Below, in pieces: positions 1-9,264 of a stretch of 64,000 nt of DNA; position 1 is the first letter of the stretch; each line of letters begins with the position of its first letter. Origin of the DNA: an uncultured Bacilli bacterium (GTDB lineage: Bacteria; Bacillota_I; Bacilli_A; RF39; UBA660); the NCBI GenBank assembly GCA_934179675.1, contig CAKPQS010000002.1:6376-70375 (forward strand), written 5' to 3'. The notes beneath the pieces were generated by a model. It searched no databases. It was not told the origin of the DNA and worked only from the letters and a program-made list of their open reading frames with translations. A program made the position numbers and the translations under genes.

Positions 1-1242
1 AGATTAATAAACAGTATGCTAGAAATGCGTGATTTAGGAAATACCTTAATAGTAGTTGAACATGATACAGATACAATGCTAGCAGCTGACTATTTAGTAG
101 ACGTTGGACCTGGAGCAGGAATTCATGGTGGCAATATAGTAGCACAAGGAACACCAAAAGAAGTAATGCAAAATGAAAATAGTATAACAGGTGCATATTT
201 AAGTGGCAAAAGAAAAATAGAAGTTCCAAAAACAAGAAGAAAAGGCAATGGATTATATTTAGAAATAAAAGGTGCCAGCGAAAATAATTTAAAAAATATT
301 AATGTAAAATTCCCATTAGGTAAATTTATATGTATAACAGGAGTATCTGGTTCAGGTAAAAGTTCGCTTATCAATGAAATATTATATAAAGCTGTATATA
401 GTAATATTTATAAATCTAAAATAAAACCAGGAAAATTCAAAAAAATACTAGGACTTGAAAATATTGATAAAGTAATTGATATATCACAAGCACCAATAGG
501 TAGAACACCACGAAGTAACCCAGCAACCTATACAGGTGTATTTGATGATATTAGAGACGTATTTACAGAAACAAAAGAAGCTAAAATAAGAGGATACGAT
601 AAAGGTAGATTTTCATTTAATGTAAAAGGTGGAAGATGTGAAGCATGTTGGGGAGATGGTGTCAAAAAAATAGAAATGCACTTTTTACCAGATGTATATG
701 TTCCATGTGAAGTATGTGGAGGAACAAGATATAATAGAGAAACACTTGAAATAAAATATAAAGGAAAATCAATATATGATGTTCTGGAAATGAGAGTTGA
801 AGAAGCAATCGAATTTTTTGAAAATATACCAAAAGTAAGAAATAAACTTCAAATGTTATCAGATGTAGGATTATCTTATGTAAAATTAGGACAAAGTGCT
901 CCAACATTATCAGGAGGAGAAGCAGGAAGAGTTAAACTTGCTAAAGAACTTCAAAAAAAAGCAACTGGTAAAAGTTTATTTATACTAGATGAACCAACAA
1001 CTGGTTTACATTCAGAAGATATTAAAAAATTATTAGTAATTCTAAACAGAATAGTTGATAATGGTGATACAGTTATTGTAATTGAACATAATTTAGATGT
1101 TATTAAAGTAGCTGATCATATAATTGATTTAGGCCCAGAAGGTGGCGAAAAAGGAGGCAACATAATTGCCCAGGGAACACCAGAAGAAGTAGCAAAAATA
1201 AAAGGAAGCTATACAGGTGAGTTTTTAAAGAAATATTTATAA
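1..1242 (+). CDS. uvrA: UvrABC excinuclease subunit A, C-terminal part (5' end outside window)
   Basis: The frame is open from base 1, so the gene starts upstream of the window. UvrA is the dimeric ABC-type ATPase that recognises DNA damage in nucleotide excision repair. The visible part holds the H-loop of the first ABC half (VVEHD, bases 52-66) and the second Walker A (GVSGSGKSS, bases 340-366). The zinc module follows (CEAC at base 637 with CEVC about 70 bases on), then the signature [12 protein letters not shown] and Walker [10 protein letters not shown]. The zinc knuckle reads CEACWGDG, where I recall many UvrAs having another residue in place of Trp. A short terminator follows at 1301. 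Confidence 0.97.
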   Translation, partial: RLINSMLEMRDLGNTLIVVEHDTDTMLAADYLVDVGPGAGIHGGNIVAQGTPKEVMQNENSITGAYLSGKRKIEVPKTRRKGNGLYLEIKGASENNLKNINVKFPLGKFICITGVSGSGKSSLINEILYKAVYSNIYKSKIKPGKFKKILGLENIDKVIDISQAPIGRTPRSNPATYTGVFDDIRDVFTETKEAKIRGYDKGRFSFNVKGGRCEACWGDGVKKIEMHFLPDVYVPCEVCGGTRYNRETLEIKYKGKSIYDVLEMRVEEAIEFFENIPKVRNKLQMLSDVGLSYVKLGQSAPTLSGGEAGRVKLAKELQKKATGKSLFILDEPTTGLHSEDIKKLLVILNRIVDNGDTVIVIEHNLDVIKVADHIIDLGPEGGEKGGNIIAQGTPEEVAKIKGSYTGEFLKKYL

Positions 1243-1300
1243 TTAATCTTTTGATATAAAGAATTAACATTAAAAAAAATTTGTGTAAATAATTATCAAT

Positions 1301-1325
1301 AAAAGCTTAAATGCTTTTTCTTTTT
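1301..1325 (+). terminator. Intrinsic terminator after uvrA
   Basis: AAAAGC and GCTTTT pair (6 bp, loop TTAAAT) and a T-rich run follows. It separates uvrA from the topB promoter directly downstream. Confidence 0.6.
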
Positions 1326-1334
1326 GTACAAAAA

Positions 1335-1343
1335 TGATATAAT
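1335..1343 (+). promoter_or_regulatory. Extended -10 promoter for topB
   Basis: TGATATAAT is a perfect TGn-TATAAT extended -10 with no good -35 box upstream. It lies 17 bases before the topB start, just ahead of an AGAAGGAG ribosome binding site. Confidence 0.6.
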
Positions 1344-1360
1344 TTTAGAAGGAGAAAAAT

Positions 1361-3412
1361 ATGGTATTAATAATTGCAGAAAAACCAAGCCTTGCAAGAA
1401 ATATAGTAGCAGGAATAGGTGAAATGAAAAAATTAAATGGTTATTTTGAAGGATGTGGATATATAGTATCTTGGGCATATGGACATCTTTTTTCATTATG
1501 CGATATAGAAGATTATCTAGAAGATAAAAATCCTAAATGGCGATTAGACAATATACCATGTTTTCCACAACAATTTAAATTTAAATTAAAAAACGATGAT
1601 TCAGGAATAACTAAACAATTTAATTTAATAAAAACACTATGTAATAGAACTGATGTTGAAAAAATAGTAAATGCTGGAGATGCTGATAGAGAAGGCGAAA
1701 TAATAATAAGATTATGCGTAAATAATGCCCTAAAAGAAACTAAACCATTCTATAGATTATGGCTTCCTGATCAAACACCAGAAACAGTAAAAAAAGCATT
1801 ATCTGAAATGAAAAATGAAACATTCTATAACAATTTAGCAAACGAAGGATTTGCACGAACATATATTGACTGGCTATATGGTGTTAATTTAACAAGATTT
1901 GCGACCTTAAAAACAGGAACACTATTAAGAGTAGGAAGAGTAATAGTACCAATAGTAAAAGCAATATATGATAGAGATACACAAATAAAAAATTTTATAC
2001 CAGATATATATTATGGTATTTCCAGTAAAGAAGAAACAAATGGTGAAATTGTAGAATTAAATAGTAAAATAAAATTTAATAAAAATGAAAAAGAAAAAGC
2101 AATAAATTATTGTAAAGAATATAACAATTTAGAAGCAATAGTAGAAGATAAAAAACAAAAAAAAGATACCCTTTCACCAGGTAAACTATATTCATTATCA
2201 AAACTACAAAATGTCCTTGGAAAAAAATATAAAATGTCAATGGATAAAAGTTTAAGTATTGTTCAAAAACTATATGAAGAAGGATACTTAACATACCCAA
2301 GAACCAATAGTGAGTATCTAGCAACCGCTGAAATGGATAAATTTAAACAAATAATTAACAATATAAAAAAAATGGGATATAGTGTAGAATTTAAAAATAA
2401 AAAAACAATTTTTGATGATTCAAAAATAGAATCACATTCAGCATTAACACCAACATATAAAATACCTAAAAAAGGTGTCTTAAAAGATGAAGAATTGACA
2501 GTATATTTAACCGTATTTAAAAGATTTTTAGCAGTCTTTTGTAGTGAAGATGCTATTGTTAATAAATGTGAAATAGTAGTTAATTTAGGAAATAAAGAAA
2601 AATTTACTTTAAAAGGATCAACAATATTAGAACAAGGTTGGACAAAGTATGATGATTATACAACCAAAGATAAAATATTACCAAATTTAAATATAGGCGA
2701 TAAAGTAAATATCAATTTTAAAGAAATTGAAAAAGAAACAACACCACCAAAACATTATACAATTGAAACATTAAATAATTATCTTAAAAATCCATTTAAA
2801 GATGAAAAAGCAAATAATGATGATGATACTGAAGACTATAAAGCAATATTTGAAGGATTAGAATTAGGAACAGAAGCAACAAGAACAGGAATTATTGATA
2901 ATGCTAAAAAAAGTGGATATATTGAATTAAAAAAAGATACATACTATATTTTACCAAAAGGAGAATATTTAATAGAATCATTAAAATCAATGAATATATC
3001 AATGGATAAATATAAAACAAGTGAATTAGGAAAAGCTTTAAAAAAAGTTTATCGTGAAGAAATAGAAATAAAAGATGCTGTTAATTTAGCATGTAATGAA
3101 ATAAAAGAAATATTTGATTCTAAAAATAAAATAGATGATAATGGTTTTTTTGGTGATATAGTTGGAAAATGTCCATTATGTGGTGAAGATGTTATAAAAA
3201 ATAGATATGGATTTGGATGTCGAAACTATGTTAATTGTTCGTTTAAAATAAACGGAACAATATGTAAAAAAATAATATCTTTAGAAAATGCTAAAACATT
3301 GCTAGAAAATGGTAAAACAAATAAAATAACAGGTTTTATATCTAAAAATGGTAAATCATTTGATGCCTATTTAAAATTAGATGAAAATAAAAAAATAGTA
3401 TTTGAATTTTAA
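1361..3412 (+). CDS. topB: DNA topoisomerase III (type IA)
   Basis: 683 aa. This is a type IA topoisomerase that passes single strands and decatenates DNA through a covalent tyrosine intermediate. The N-terminal TOPRIM domain opens with IIAEKPSLAR and carries the acidic triad D107-x-D109-x-E111 in NAGDADREGE. The catalytic tyrosine is Y312 in LTYPRTNS. The C-terminus has a topoisomerase zinc-ribbon-like repeat (CPLCGED ... GCRNYVNCSFK). Length is normal for Firmicute TopB. The start is fixed by GGAG 6 bases upstream. TopB homologues also occur on conjugative elements, but the flanks here look chromosomal. Confidence 0.95.
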   Translation: MVLIIAEKPSLARNIVAGIGEMKKLNGYFEGCGYIVSWAYGHLFSLCDIEDYLEDKNPKWRLDNIPCFPQQFKFKLKNDDSGITKQFNLIKTLCNRTDVEKIVNAGDADREGEIIIRLCVNNALKETKPFYRLWLPDQTPETVKKALSEMKNETFYNNLANEGFARTYIDWLYGVNLTRFATLKTGTLLRVGRVIVPIVKAIYDRDTQIKNFIPDIYYGISSKEETNGEIVELNSKIKFNKNEKEKAINYCKEYNNLEAIVEDKKQKKDTLSPGKLYSLSKLQNVLGKKYKMSMDKSLSIVQKLYEEGYLTYPRTNSEYLATAEMDKFKQIINNIKKMGYSVEFKNKKTIFDDSKIESHSALTPTYKIPKKGVLKDEELTVYLTVFKRFLAVFCSEDAIVNKCEIVVNLGNKEKFTLKGSTILEQGWTKYDDYTTKDKILPNLNIGDKVNINFKEIEKETTPPKHYTIETLNNYLKNPFKDEKANNDDDTEDYKAIFEGLELGTEATRTGIIDNAKKSGYIELKKDTYYILPKGEYLIESLKSMNISMDKYKTSELGKALKKVYREEIEIKDAVNLACNEIKEIFDSKNKIDDNGFFGDIVGKCPLCGEDVIKNRYGFGCRNYVNCSFKINGTICKKIISLENAKTLLENGKTNKITGFISKNGKSFDAYLKLDENKKIVFEF

Positions 3413-3461
3413 TACTATACAAATTAAAAAAAAAATTATATAATTATAATAGGTGAAAAGA

Positions 3462-4457
3462 ATGAATAAGAATGTAAGAACATTAATATTAATTGGGGCT
3501 ATATTAATAGGAATAGGAATAATATTTTGTATCAAAAATAAATTGATTGATAAAAATATAGAAATACGTGTTTTAAATAATTCTACAACATATAAAAATA
3601 ATAAAACAGTTGCTAATAAAGGTAAAAAAGGTAAAATAAATATCAAAATGAATGTTGATAAAGCAGGCTTTTATAGAATAGATTTTATCAATTTACAAGA
3701 AGGCTTTAATATATATTCAGATAGTGAATATAATAATAAAATTTCATCAATTTATAAAATATATAATGATTCTATAAGAGATGAATTTTCTGTTTATTAT
3801 AAAAATGATGGAGATAAATATAATTGCGATATTAAAATAGAAGTTAAATATTCTGAAAATGTTGAAACTATGACTAATTTAGCACATACAAAAGAATATA
3901 TTTGGAGTGACGAATATAGACCTTATATAGAAAGTATTACATTTGAAAAAAATAATGATTTTATATGTGAAGATTTATGTTTTGATATATCAAATAAAAT
4001 AGGTAAAGTATATGCAAAATTAATAAAAAAAGAAAATAATTATGATTTAAAAATAATATCTGATACAGAAATATATTTACCAATTGATTCATCTTATTTA
4101 TTCAGTGATTTTACAAATTTAAAAAATATTGAATTTTCTAATATAAACACTAATTATCTTGAAAATGTAAGTTATATGTTTGCACAAGATCCTAAACTTG
4201 AAAAATTAGATTTATCCATTTTTAATACATTAAAAATAAAAAATATGGATTATATGTTTATGAATTCATCAATGCTAAAAGAAATAGATTTAAGTACCTT
4301 TACATTTGATGATAAAACTACAGATAATTTATTTATGAATATTAAAGAAGATTCAATAATATATGTAAAATCATCAGTTGAACAAGCTTGGATATTTGGA
4401 CCAAATAATACAAATAGGCCTCAAAGTTGGAAAGCTAGAAATGTTTTAATTAAGTAG
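3462..4457 (+). CDS. Membrane-anchored protein with DUF285-like (BspA-type) leucine-rich repeats
   Basis: 331 aa. Residues 4-22 form one hydrophobic segment (VRTLILIGAILIGIGIIF), so the protein is probably anchored with its body outside the cell. The last ~110 residues contain two imperfect copies of the DUF285 pattern, with blocks like LEKLDLSIFNT, NMDYMFMNSS and LKEIDLSTF. This pattern is typical of surface proteins of Mycoplasma and gut Firmicutes. The middle is not recognised. The ATG at 3462 is used because AGGTG at 3451 is properly spaced to it; the upstream in-frame GTG overlaps that site. It is 7 bases from the next gene, so the two are probably co-transcribed. Role beyond surface display is unknown. 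Confidence 0.7.
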   Translation: MNKNVRTLILIGAILIGIGIIFCIKNKLIDKNIEIRVLNNSTTYKNNKTVANKGKKGKINIKMNVDKAGFYRIDFINLQEGFNIYSDSEYNNKISSIYKIYNDSIRDEFSVYYKNDGDKYNCDIKIEVKYSENVETMTNLAHTKEYIWSDEYRPYIESITFEKNNDFICEDLCFDISNKIGKVYAKLIKKENNYDLKIISDTEIYLPIDSSYLFSDFTNLKNIEFSNINTNYLENVSYMFAQDPKLEKLDLSIFNTLKIKNMDYMFMNSSMLKEIDLSTFTFDDKTTDNLFMNIKEDSIIYVKSSVEQAWIFGPNNTNRPQSWKARNVLIK

Positions 4458-4464
4458 GTGGAAT

Positions 4465-6105
4465 ATGAGAAAAAGAAAATTAAGAGTTGGCAGAATTATA
4501 TTAGCGCTATTAGTATTTTTGTTATTAGCGTTCGCCATTGCATTTACAGCTAAATATATTGTAAAAAAATTTAAAAATAATTTTTTAAATACTAAAGAGG
4601 GATATGTAGCAAGTATAAATACAACTATTAAATTATATGATAATGAATTTAATGAAAAAGAAGAAATAACAAGAGGTGAAAAAATTAGTTATCAAGATGA
4701 ATTAATAAATGAAAAATATTATAAATTAGTAGATAAAGATCTATATATTTTAAATGATAATATTACTAATAATTATGAAAATGTTGTTTTAGAACAAAAA
4801 AAATATGTAAGAACACCAGTAACAATATATAAAGAAGAAAATTCTAGTAAAATAGAAAGCTATGCACCAAAAGGATCAAAATTAGAAATTATAGGTTTTG
4901 ATAAATTAGAAAATGGTAAAGTAAATAAATATAAAATAAAATATAACAATATAGAAGGTTATGTTTATGAAAAATATTTAGTCGATGATGAACAAACAGC
5001 ACTTATCAATTATGATAATGGTAGTTATGAAAAACATAACCAAAGGACAAATTATTATGATAAAACAGAAAGTGCTAGTATGCTCGACTATTATCCAAGA
5101 GAAAAAGGCAATTTTAAAGACAATATAATGCCAGAAGTAGTAAATGCATTCTATTTATCAATGGGTGATCTAGGAAGCGTAGACTCATTTATAAATGTTG
5201 CTAAAAATACAGGTATAAATGCTTTTGTTGTAGATATAAAAGATGGACAATTAGCTTATGTATCTGATGTTGCCAAAATATATTCACCTAAAGATATAGG
5301 ATATTATAGTGTTGAAGACTATAAAAAAGCAATTCAAAAAATTAAAGACAATGGTTTTTATGTAATAGGAAGAATATGTGCTTTTAAAGATGGTGCCTTT
5401 GCACTAGCTAATCAAGATGATGCTTTGAGTAGAAAAGGGAAAATATATTATTACGGCGGAGAATATTGGCCAAGTGTATTTTCAAGAAAAGTATGGGAAT
5501 ATAAAGTAGAATTAGCAAAAGAAGCAGTAACATTATTTGGTTTCAATGAAATACAATACGATTATGTAAGATTTCCAGAAACAGCACCATGGCTTACAAA
5601 TGAAGAATTAAAAAATAAATATAATGAAACAAAATCACAAGGAATTCAAAATTTCTTAATATATGCTGTTGATCAATTACATGAACTAGGAGTATATGTA
5701 TCAGCAGATGTATTTGGTGAATCATCATCATCATACATTCCTGGATATGGTCAATACTGGGCATCAATAAGTAATGTTGTTGATGCTATAAGCTCAATGC
5801 CATATACAGACCATTTTGGAAGTGAATATGACACATGGACTAATCCATATAATGTAATGTATAATTGGGCAACAACAGCAGCGGCACGACAAAAAGAAAC
5901 AACAAGTCCAGCAATCGTAAGAACATGGGTAACAGCATATAATGTTCCATATTGGAATCCAACAGTTAACTGTGATATTAATTATATTAAATTACAAATG
6001 AAAGCTCTAACTGATAATAATTTAAAAGGAGGAGTAATGACATGGAATGCTTGGGGTGCAGCAAGTAAACTAGCAAAATATAAAGAAATAGTAGGAGCAT
6101 TTTAA
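4465..6105 (+). CDS. SH3-domain protein with putative glycoside hydrolase domain (DUF4015/GH-like)
   Basis: 546 aa. A basic N-terminus and a hydrophobic segment (about residues 10-30) anchor it or act as signal. Residues ~45-170 look like two bacterial SH3-type repeats (for example the stretch ending in EGYVYEKYL), which usually bind cell wall. From ~220 to the end lies a TIM-barrel-like domain matching the putative glycoside hydrolase family PF13200, with INAFVVDIKDGQ, QYDYVRFPE and VYVSADVFGE. Acidic residues on strand ends suit a retaining hydrolase, but the substrate is unknown. It follows the DUF285-like gene in an apparent envelope operon and overlaps the next start by one base. Confidence 0.85.
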   Translation: MRKRKLRVGRIILALLVFLLLAFAIAFTAKYIVKKFKNNFLNTKEGYVASINTTIKLYDNEFNEKEEITRGEKISYQDELINEKYYKLVDKDLYILNDNITNNYENVVLEQKKYVRTPVTIYKEENSSKIESYAPKGSKLEIIGFDKLENGKVNKYKIKYNNIEGYVYEKYLVDDEQTALINYDNGSYEKHNQRTNYYDKTESASMLDYYPREKGNFKDNIMPEVVNAFYLSMGDLGSVDSFINVAKNTGINAFVVDIKDGQLAYVSDVAKIYSPKDIGYYSVEDYKKAIQKIKDNGFYVIGRICAFKDGAFALANQDDALSRKGKIYYYGGEYWPSVFSRKVWEYKVELAKEAVTLFGFNEIQYDYVRFPETAPWLTNEELKNKYNETKSQGIQNFLIYAVDQLHELGVYVSADVFGESSSSYIPGYGQYWASISNVVDAISSMPYTDHFGSEYDTWTNPYNVMYNWATTAAARQKETTSPAIVRTWVTAYNVPYWNPTVNCDINYIKLQMKALTDNNLKGGVMTWNAWGAASKLAKYKEIVGAF

Positions 6106-6383
6106 TGAAAAAATATAAATTTAATGAAATAGAATATGAATTAATAGAAGAATATAAAGATGGTTTTGATTTAGAAGAAGCCGAAAAAAAAATAACAGAT
6201 TATTTTATTCCTTATGATTATATAGTTGGTGATTGGTCTTATGGAAAATTAAGATTAAAAGGATTTTGTAATAAGGAAAATGAAATATTTAAAAATATAA
6301 ATGATGTTGATAATTTAAAAAAATATCTTCAAGAAAATTGTTCTTTTAATTGCAAATATTTTGTATTAAAAAGACTAGATTAG
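6105..6383 (+). CDS. YutD family protein
   Basis: 92 aa, acidic. The centre YDYIVGDWSYGKLRLKGF matches the conserved core of the Bacilli YutD/DUF1027 family, whose biochemical role I do not know to be settled. Length is close to the family norm. It is coupled to the preceding glycoside-hydrolase-like gene by a TAATG overlap. There is no signal peptide or membrane segment, so it is cytoplasmic, unlike its neighbours. Confidence 0.85.
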   Translation: MKKYKFNEIEYELIEEYKDGFDLEEAEKKITDYFIPYDYIVGDWSYGKLRLKGFCNKENEIFKNINDVDNLKKYLQENCSFNCKYFVLKRLD

Positions 6384-6393
6384 AAGGTGAAAA

Positions 6394-6795
6394 ATGAATA
6401 AAGGATATACTTTAGTAGAATTACTTGCTGTAATAACTATACTAGCAATACTTGCAGGTGTGGGAATCGTTAGTGTCAATAACTCTATAAAAGCATCTAG
6501 AGATAAATCATTAGAACTTCAATATGAAACTATAGAAGAAACAGCAGAATCATTTTGTCAAAAACACTTATTAGATGAAATAACACCTAGTTCTACATGT
6601 GCATTAAAAAGCGAAAATTGTTGTACAAAAGTTCCATCAGAAGGAGAAATATGTTATATTGTTCTAGAAGATTTAATAACAGAAGGTTTGACAGAAGAAT
6701 TAAAAGATCCTAAAAATGGTGGCTATATAGATAATCAAACATTAATTGAAATAACTTATCGTAATAACCAATTTATAACTAGAGCAATACATTAA
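6394..6795 (+). CDS. Type IV pilin-like prepilin (ComG-type pseudopilin)
   Basis: 133 aa. It has the canonical class III signal: a short basic leader MNKG, cleavage expected between G4 and Y5, then TLVELLAVITILAILAG with Glu at position +5. This is followed by the usual amphipathic helix. Four cysteines in the globular part (SFCQKH, STCAL, ENCCTK) could form disulfides. No prepilin peptidase, ATPase or other com/pil gene is in the window, so the assembly partners must lie elsewhere. RBS AGAAGGTG lies just upstream. Confidence 0.85.
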   Translation: MNKGYTLVELLAVITILAILAGVGIVSVNNSIKASRDKSLELQYETIEETAESFCQKHLLDEITPSSTCALKSENCCTKVPSEGEICYIVLEDLITEGLTEELKDPKNGGYIDNQTLIEITYRNNQFITRAIH

Positions 6796-6807
6796 CAAAT
6801 ATAAAAA

Positions 6808-6840
6808 AGCCTCATATAATGATATGAGGTGATTTTTATT
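6808..6840 (+). terminator. Hairpin with T-run whose 3' arm carries the next gene's ribosome binding site
   Basis: CCTCATAT (6810-6817) pairs perfectly with ATATGAGG (6822-6829) around an AATG loop, and a T-rich stretch follows. It reads as a terminator for the pilin gene, but GAGGTG in the 3' arm is also the only Shine-Dalgarno site for the LysM gene downstream. Confidence 0.7.
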
Positions 6841-7272
6841 TATAGAATTTATACAGTTGGAATAAATGATACTTTAGATTCAATCGCACAAAGTTTAGGA
6901 ATAAAATCAGATGATTTAAGAAAAATAAATGGTTTTTCAGATATTCATACAATAAAATATGGTGATCAAATTATAATTCCAACAAATGATGGTAATTTTA
7001 AAAATTATACAATTTTAAAAGGTGATAATTTGTATGAAATTGCTAAAAAACATAATACAACAGTAGAACAATTAAAACTATTAAATGGTTTTGATGATGA
7101 TTATTTATATCCAGGTGAAATAATAGTTGTACCAAATGATAATGTTAAATTTTATATCACATCTGAAGGCGAAAATTTAAATAAAATTTTAAATATTCTT
7201 GGTGTAGTAAATCCACTTGAAAATCAAAATATATATTTATTACCAAACCAATTAATCGTCTATAAAAATTAA
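6838..7272 (+). CDS. Triple LysM-repeat protein, probable ATT start codon
   Basis: About 144 aa, made almost wholly of three LysM-type modules: IYTVGINDTLDSIAQSLG, NYTILKGDNLYEIAKKHN, and a degenerate FYITSEGENLNKIL. LysM binds GlcNAc-containing glycans such as peptidoglycan. There is no signal peptide, which fits cytoplasmic LysM proteins and some spore or wall proteins exported by other means. No ATG, GTG or TTG lies at a usable distance from the GAGGTG site at 6826-6831. The GTG at 6829 is inside that site, whereas ATT at 6838 is 6 bases downstream and directly precedes YRIYTVG. A GTG start at 6829 is the alternative. Confidence 0.7.
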   Translation: MYRIYTVGINDTLDSIAQSLGIKSDDLRKINGFSDIHTIKYGDQIIIPTNDGNFKNYTILKGDNLYEIAKKHNTTVEQLKLLNGFDDDYLYPGEIIVVPNDNVKFYITSEGENLNKILNILGVVNPLENQNIYLLPNQLIVYKN

Positions 7273-7294
7273 AAAAAGGACTTCCTTTTTTTTT
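7271..7294 (+). terminator. Intrinsic terminator after LysM gene
   Basis: An A-run plus GGA pairs with TCC plus a long T-run (stem 8-10 bp, very short loop), followed by more T. Confidence 0.75.
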
Positions 7295-7328
7295 GTTAAT
7301 ATTATATAATTGATATGAGGTAAATAAA

Positions 7329-7694
7329 ATGAAAAAAGTATTATTATTAATTCTTATATTATTATTATGTGGATGTCAAAAAAAATATATTACTTATGAT
7401 GAATTTTATAAAAAAATAAATAGTTATGATAGTTATTCATTAGTATTATGTAGCAAAGAATGTGAAGAAATTGAAAAAAATATCCAAGAGAATAATATTT
7501 ACTATATGAATACAAATAAATTAACAGAAAAACAAGAATTAATAATAGAAGGACTATTATTTAATGGTGGAACAATAACTTCACCATCTATAATAATAGT
7601 TGAAAAAGGAATTGTAAAAGCAAAATTAACAAGTAATTTAACAACAAAAAATATAAATGAATTTTTTAAAAATAATAGAATAGAGGGAAAATAA
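7329..7694 (+). CDS. Small lipoprotein with thioredoxin-like fold (predicted)
   Basis: 121 aa. The leader MKKVLLLILILLLCGC ends in a lipobox-like motif with lipidation expected at C16. The rest resembles a compact thioredoxin fold: SYSLVLCSKECEEI offers a CxxxC in place of the usual CxxC, and GTITSPSIIIVEKGIVK matches the cis-Pro strand and following beta hairpin of thioredoxins. A redox or cysteine-protection role outside the membrane is inferred only from the fold. It ends one base before the AAA ATPase gene, so the two are coupled. Confidence 0.65.
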   Translation: MKKVLLLILILLLCGCQKKYITYDEFYKKINSYDSYSLVLCSKECEEIEKNIQENNIYYMNTNKLTEKQELIIEGLLFNGGTITSPSIIIVEKGIVKAKLTSNLTTKNINEFFKNNRIEGK

Positions 7695-7695
7695 A

Positions 7696-8685
7696 ATGGA
7701 TGATATAGAATTAATTGAAGTAAATGAAGAAAATGAAGGCTTTAGTGTTTTAAAAACGTATGGTGAAGATTTAACAGCTAAAAAATATATTACTAATCCT
7801 GCAATTGCTCGTGATGATGAAATAAGAAAATTAATTCTTATATTACTAACACCAGATAAATCAGGATTATTAATAGGTAAAGCAGGTATAGGTAAAACAG
7901 CTATTGTTGAAGGATTAGCATATTTAATTCAACAAAATAAAGTACCAGATGCTCTAAAAGGTTATCGTGTTGTTAAAATAAATTCAACATCATTAGTAGG
8001 AAAAATTATTATTGATAACAAAGAAGAAATGGCAATCAGTTTATTAATGCGAGAATTAAAAAATGTTAAAAAAACAATTCTTTTTATTGATGAAGTTCAT
8101 ACTTTAATAGGTGGTAAAACCGATGGGCCAATGGATTTAGCAAATATTTTAAAACCAGCTTTAGATAGAGGAGATATTAAAGCAATTGGTGCAACAACAA
8201 CAATTGAATATGAAACATATATTGTAAGAGATAGAGCTTTCTTAAGAAGATTTGAAAGAATCGATGTTCCTGAACCAGATGAAAAAACAACAGTTGAAAT
8301 ATTATTTAAATCACTTCCAAGAATTGAATATAAAACAGGTGCCAAATTTAAATATAATGATTATGTTGTTAAAAAATTATTAACAGCAATAGTATCAGCA
8401 ACAACAGAACATAAAAGAGTATATGGTCTAGCAGCAATGTATCCCGATGTAGCATTTTCAGTTTTATCGGCAGCTTTTTCTAATGCTGTATTTGAAAATA
8501 GAAAAGAAGTTAATGTATTAGATGTTTATAATGCAATAAAAAATAGTAAACGTATTTATCCAGCAACAATAATAAAAGAACTAGATTTGTTCAGAAACAA
8601 TTTTAAATCAATAGCGATAGAAGAAGGCATAAATTTGCCATTAGTATTAATAGAAGATTTAGATAAAGAGGAGACGATAATGTGA
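7696..8685 (+). CDS. Single-domain ClpA/ClpB-like AAA+ ATPase
   Basis: 329 aa. The sequence matches only the first AAA module (D1) of ClpA/ClpB/ClpC. Walker A is GKAGIGKT (residues 61-68), Walker B ends with D132-E133 in ILFIDEVHTLIGG, sensor 1 is IGATTTIEY, and an arginine-finger region reads RDRAFLRRFERIDV. The N-domain, middle domain and second AAA module of Clp unfoldases are all absent, and no ClpP-docking loop is seen. The C-terminal ~110 residues correspond to the small D1 lid. It may assemble with other AAA proteins or act alone; the substrate is unknown. The last codons overlap the trmL start. Confidence 0.8.
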   Translation: MDDIELIEVNEENEGFSVLKTYGEDLTAKKYITNPAIARDDEIRKLILILLTPDKSGLLIGKAGIGKTAIVEGLAYLIQQNKVPDALKGYRVVKINSTSLVGKIIIDNKEEMAISLLMRELKNVKKTILFIDEVHTLIGGKTDGPMDLANILKPALDRGDIKAIGATTTIEYETYIVRDRAFLRRFERIDVPEPDEKTTVEILFKSLPRIEYKTGAKFKYNDYVVKKLLTAIVSATTEHKRVYGLAAMYPDVAFSVLSAAFSNAVFENRKEVNVLDVYNAIKNSKRIYPATIIKELDLFRNNFKSIAIEEGINLPLVLIEDLDKEETIM

Positions 8686-9185
8686 TAAATGTAGTATTGT
8701 TTGAACCCGAAATACCCCAAAATACTGGCAATATAATGAGAACATGTGTTGCAACAAATACTCATTTACATTTAATAAAACCATTAGGTTTTTATATGGA
8801 TGAAGCTCATTTAAAAAGAAGTGGTGTTAATTATGTAAATGAATGTAAATATACAATATATGAAAATTTTGATGACTTTTTAAGTAAAAATTCGGGTGAA
8901 ATGTATTTCTTTACTAGATATGGGAAAAAGCCTCATTCTGATTTTGATTATAAAAATGATAAAAATATTTATTTGATATTCGGTAAAGAAAGTACAGGTA
9001 TTCCTAAAGAAATATTAAAAAAGCATTTAGATAAATGTATAAGAATTCCCTCAACTGATGGTGTAAGGGCTTTAAATTTGTCTAATTGTGTAGCTATAGG
9101 AATATATGAAGTAATGCGTCAAAAAAATTATCAAGGATTATTAAAAACAGAACCATTTAAAGGAGAAAATTATTTAGAAGAATAA
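8682..9185 (+). CDS. trmL: tRNA (cytidine(34)-2'-O)-methyltransferase
   Basis: 167 aa SPOUT-class methyltransferase that modifies the wobble ribose of tRNA-Leu in characterised homologues. Visible motifs are LFEPEIPQNTGNIMRTC at the N-terminus and the knotted SAM-binding region with LIFGKESTGIPKE, RIPSTDGVRALNLSN and VAIGIYEVMRQ. Length is normal. The start is GTG at 8682, 8 bases after GAGGAG, and overlaps the TGA of the AAA gene. The ATG two bases upstream is in the other frame and is the last Met of that gene. Confidence 0.93.
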   Translation: MINVVLFEPEIPQNTGNIMRTCVATNTHLHLIKPLGFYMDEAHLKRSGVNYVNECKYTIYENFDDFLSKNSGEMYFFTRYGKKPHSDFDYKNDKNIYLIFGKESTGIPKEILKKHLDKCIRIPSTDGVRALNLSNCVAIGIYEVMRQKNYQGLLKTEPFKGENYLEE

Positions 9186-9211
9186 AATTAATATCAATTT
9201 AATAAAATTTA

Positions 9212-9240
9212 TTGAATATATTTTAAATTTGTGGTATTCT
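9212..9240 (+). promoter_or_regulatory. Sigma-A promoter, TTGAAT-17-TATTCT
   Basis: -35 TTGAAT (9212-9217), a 17-base spacer ending in TGTGG, then -10 TATTCT (9235-9240). It drives the membrane protein gene at 9265. Confidence 0.6.
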
Positions 9241-9264
9241 AGAAATATAAGATAGGAGGATATA

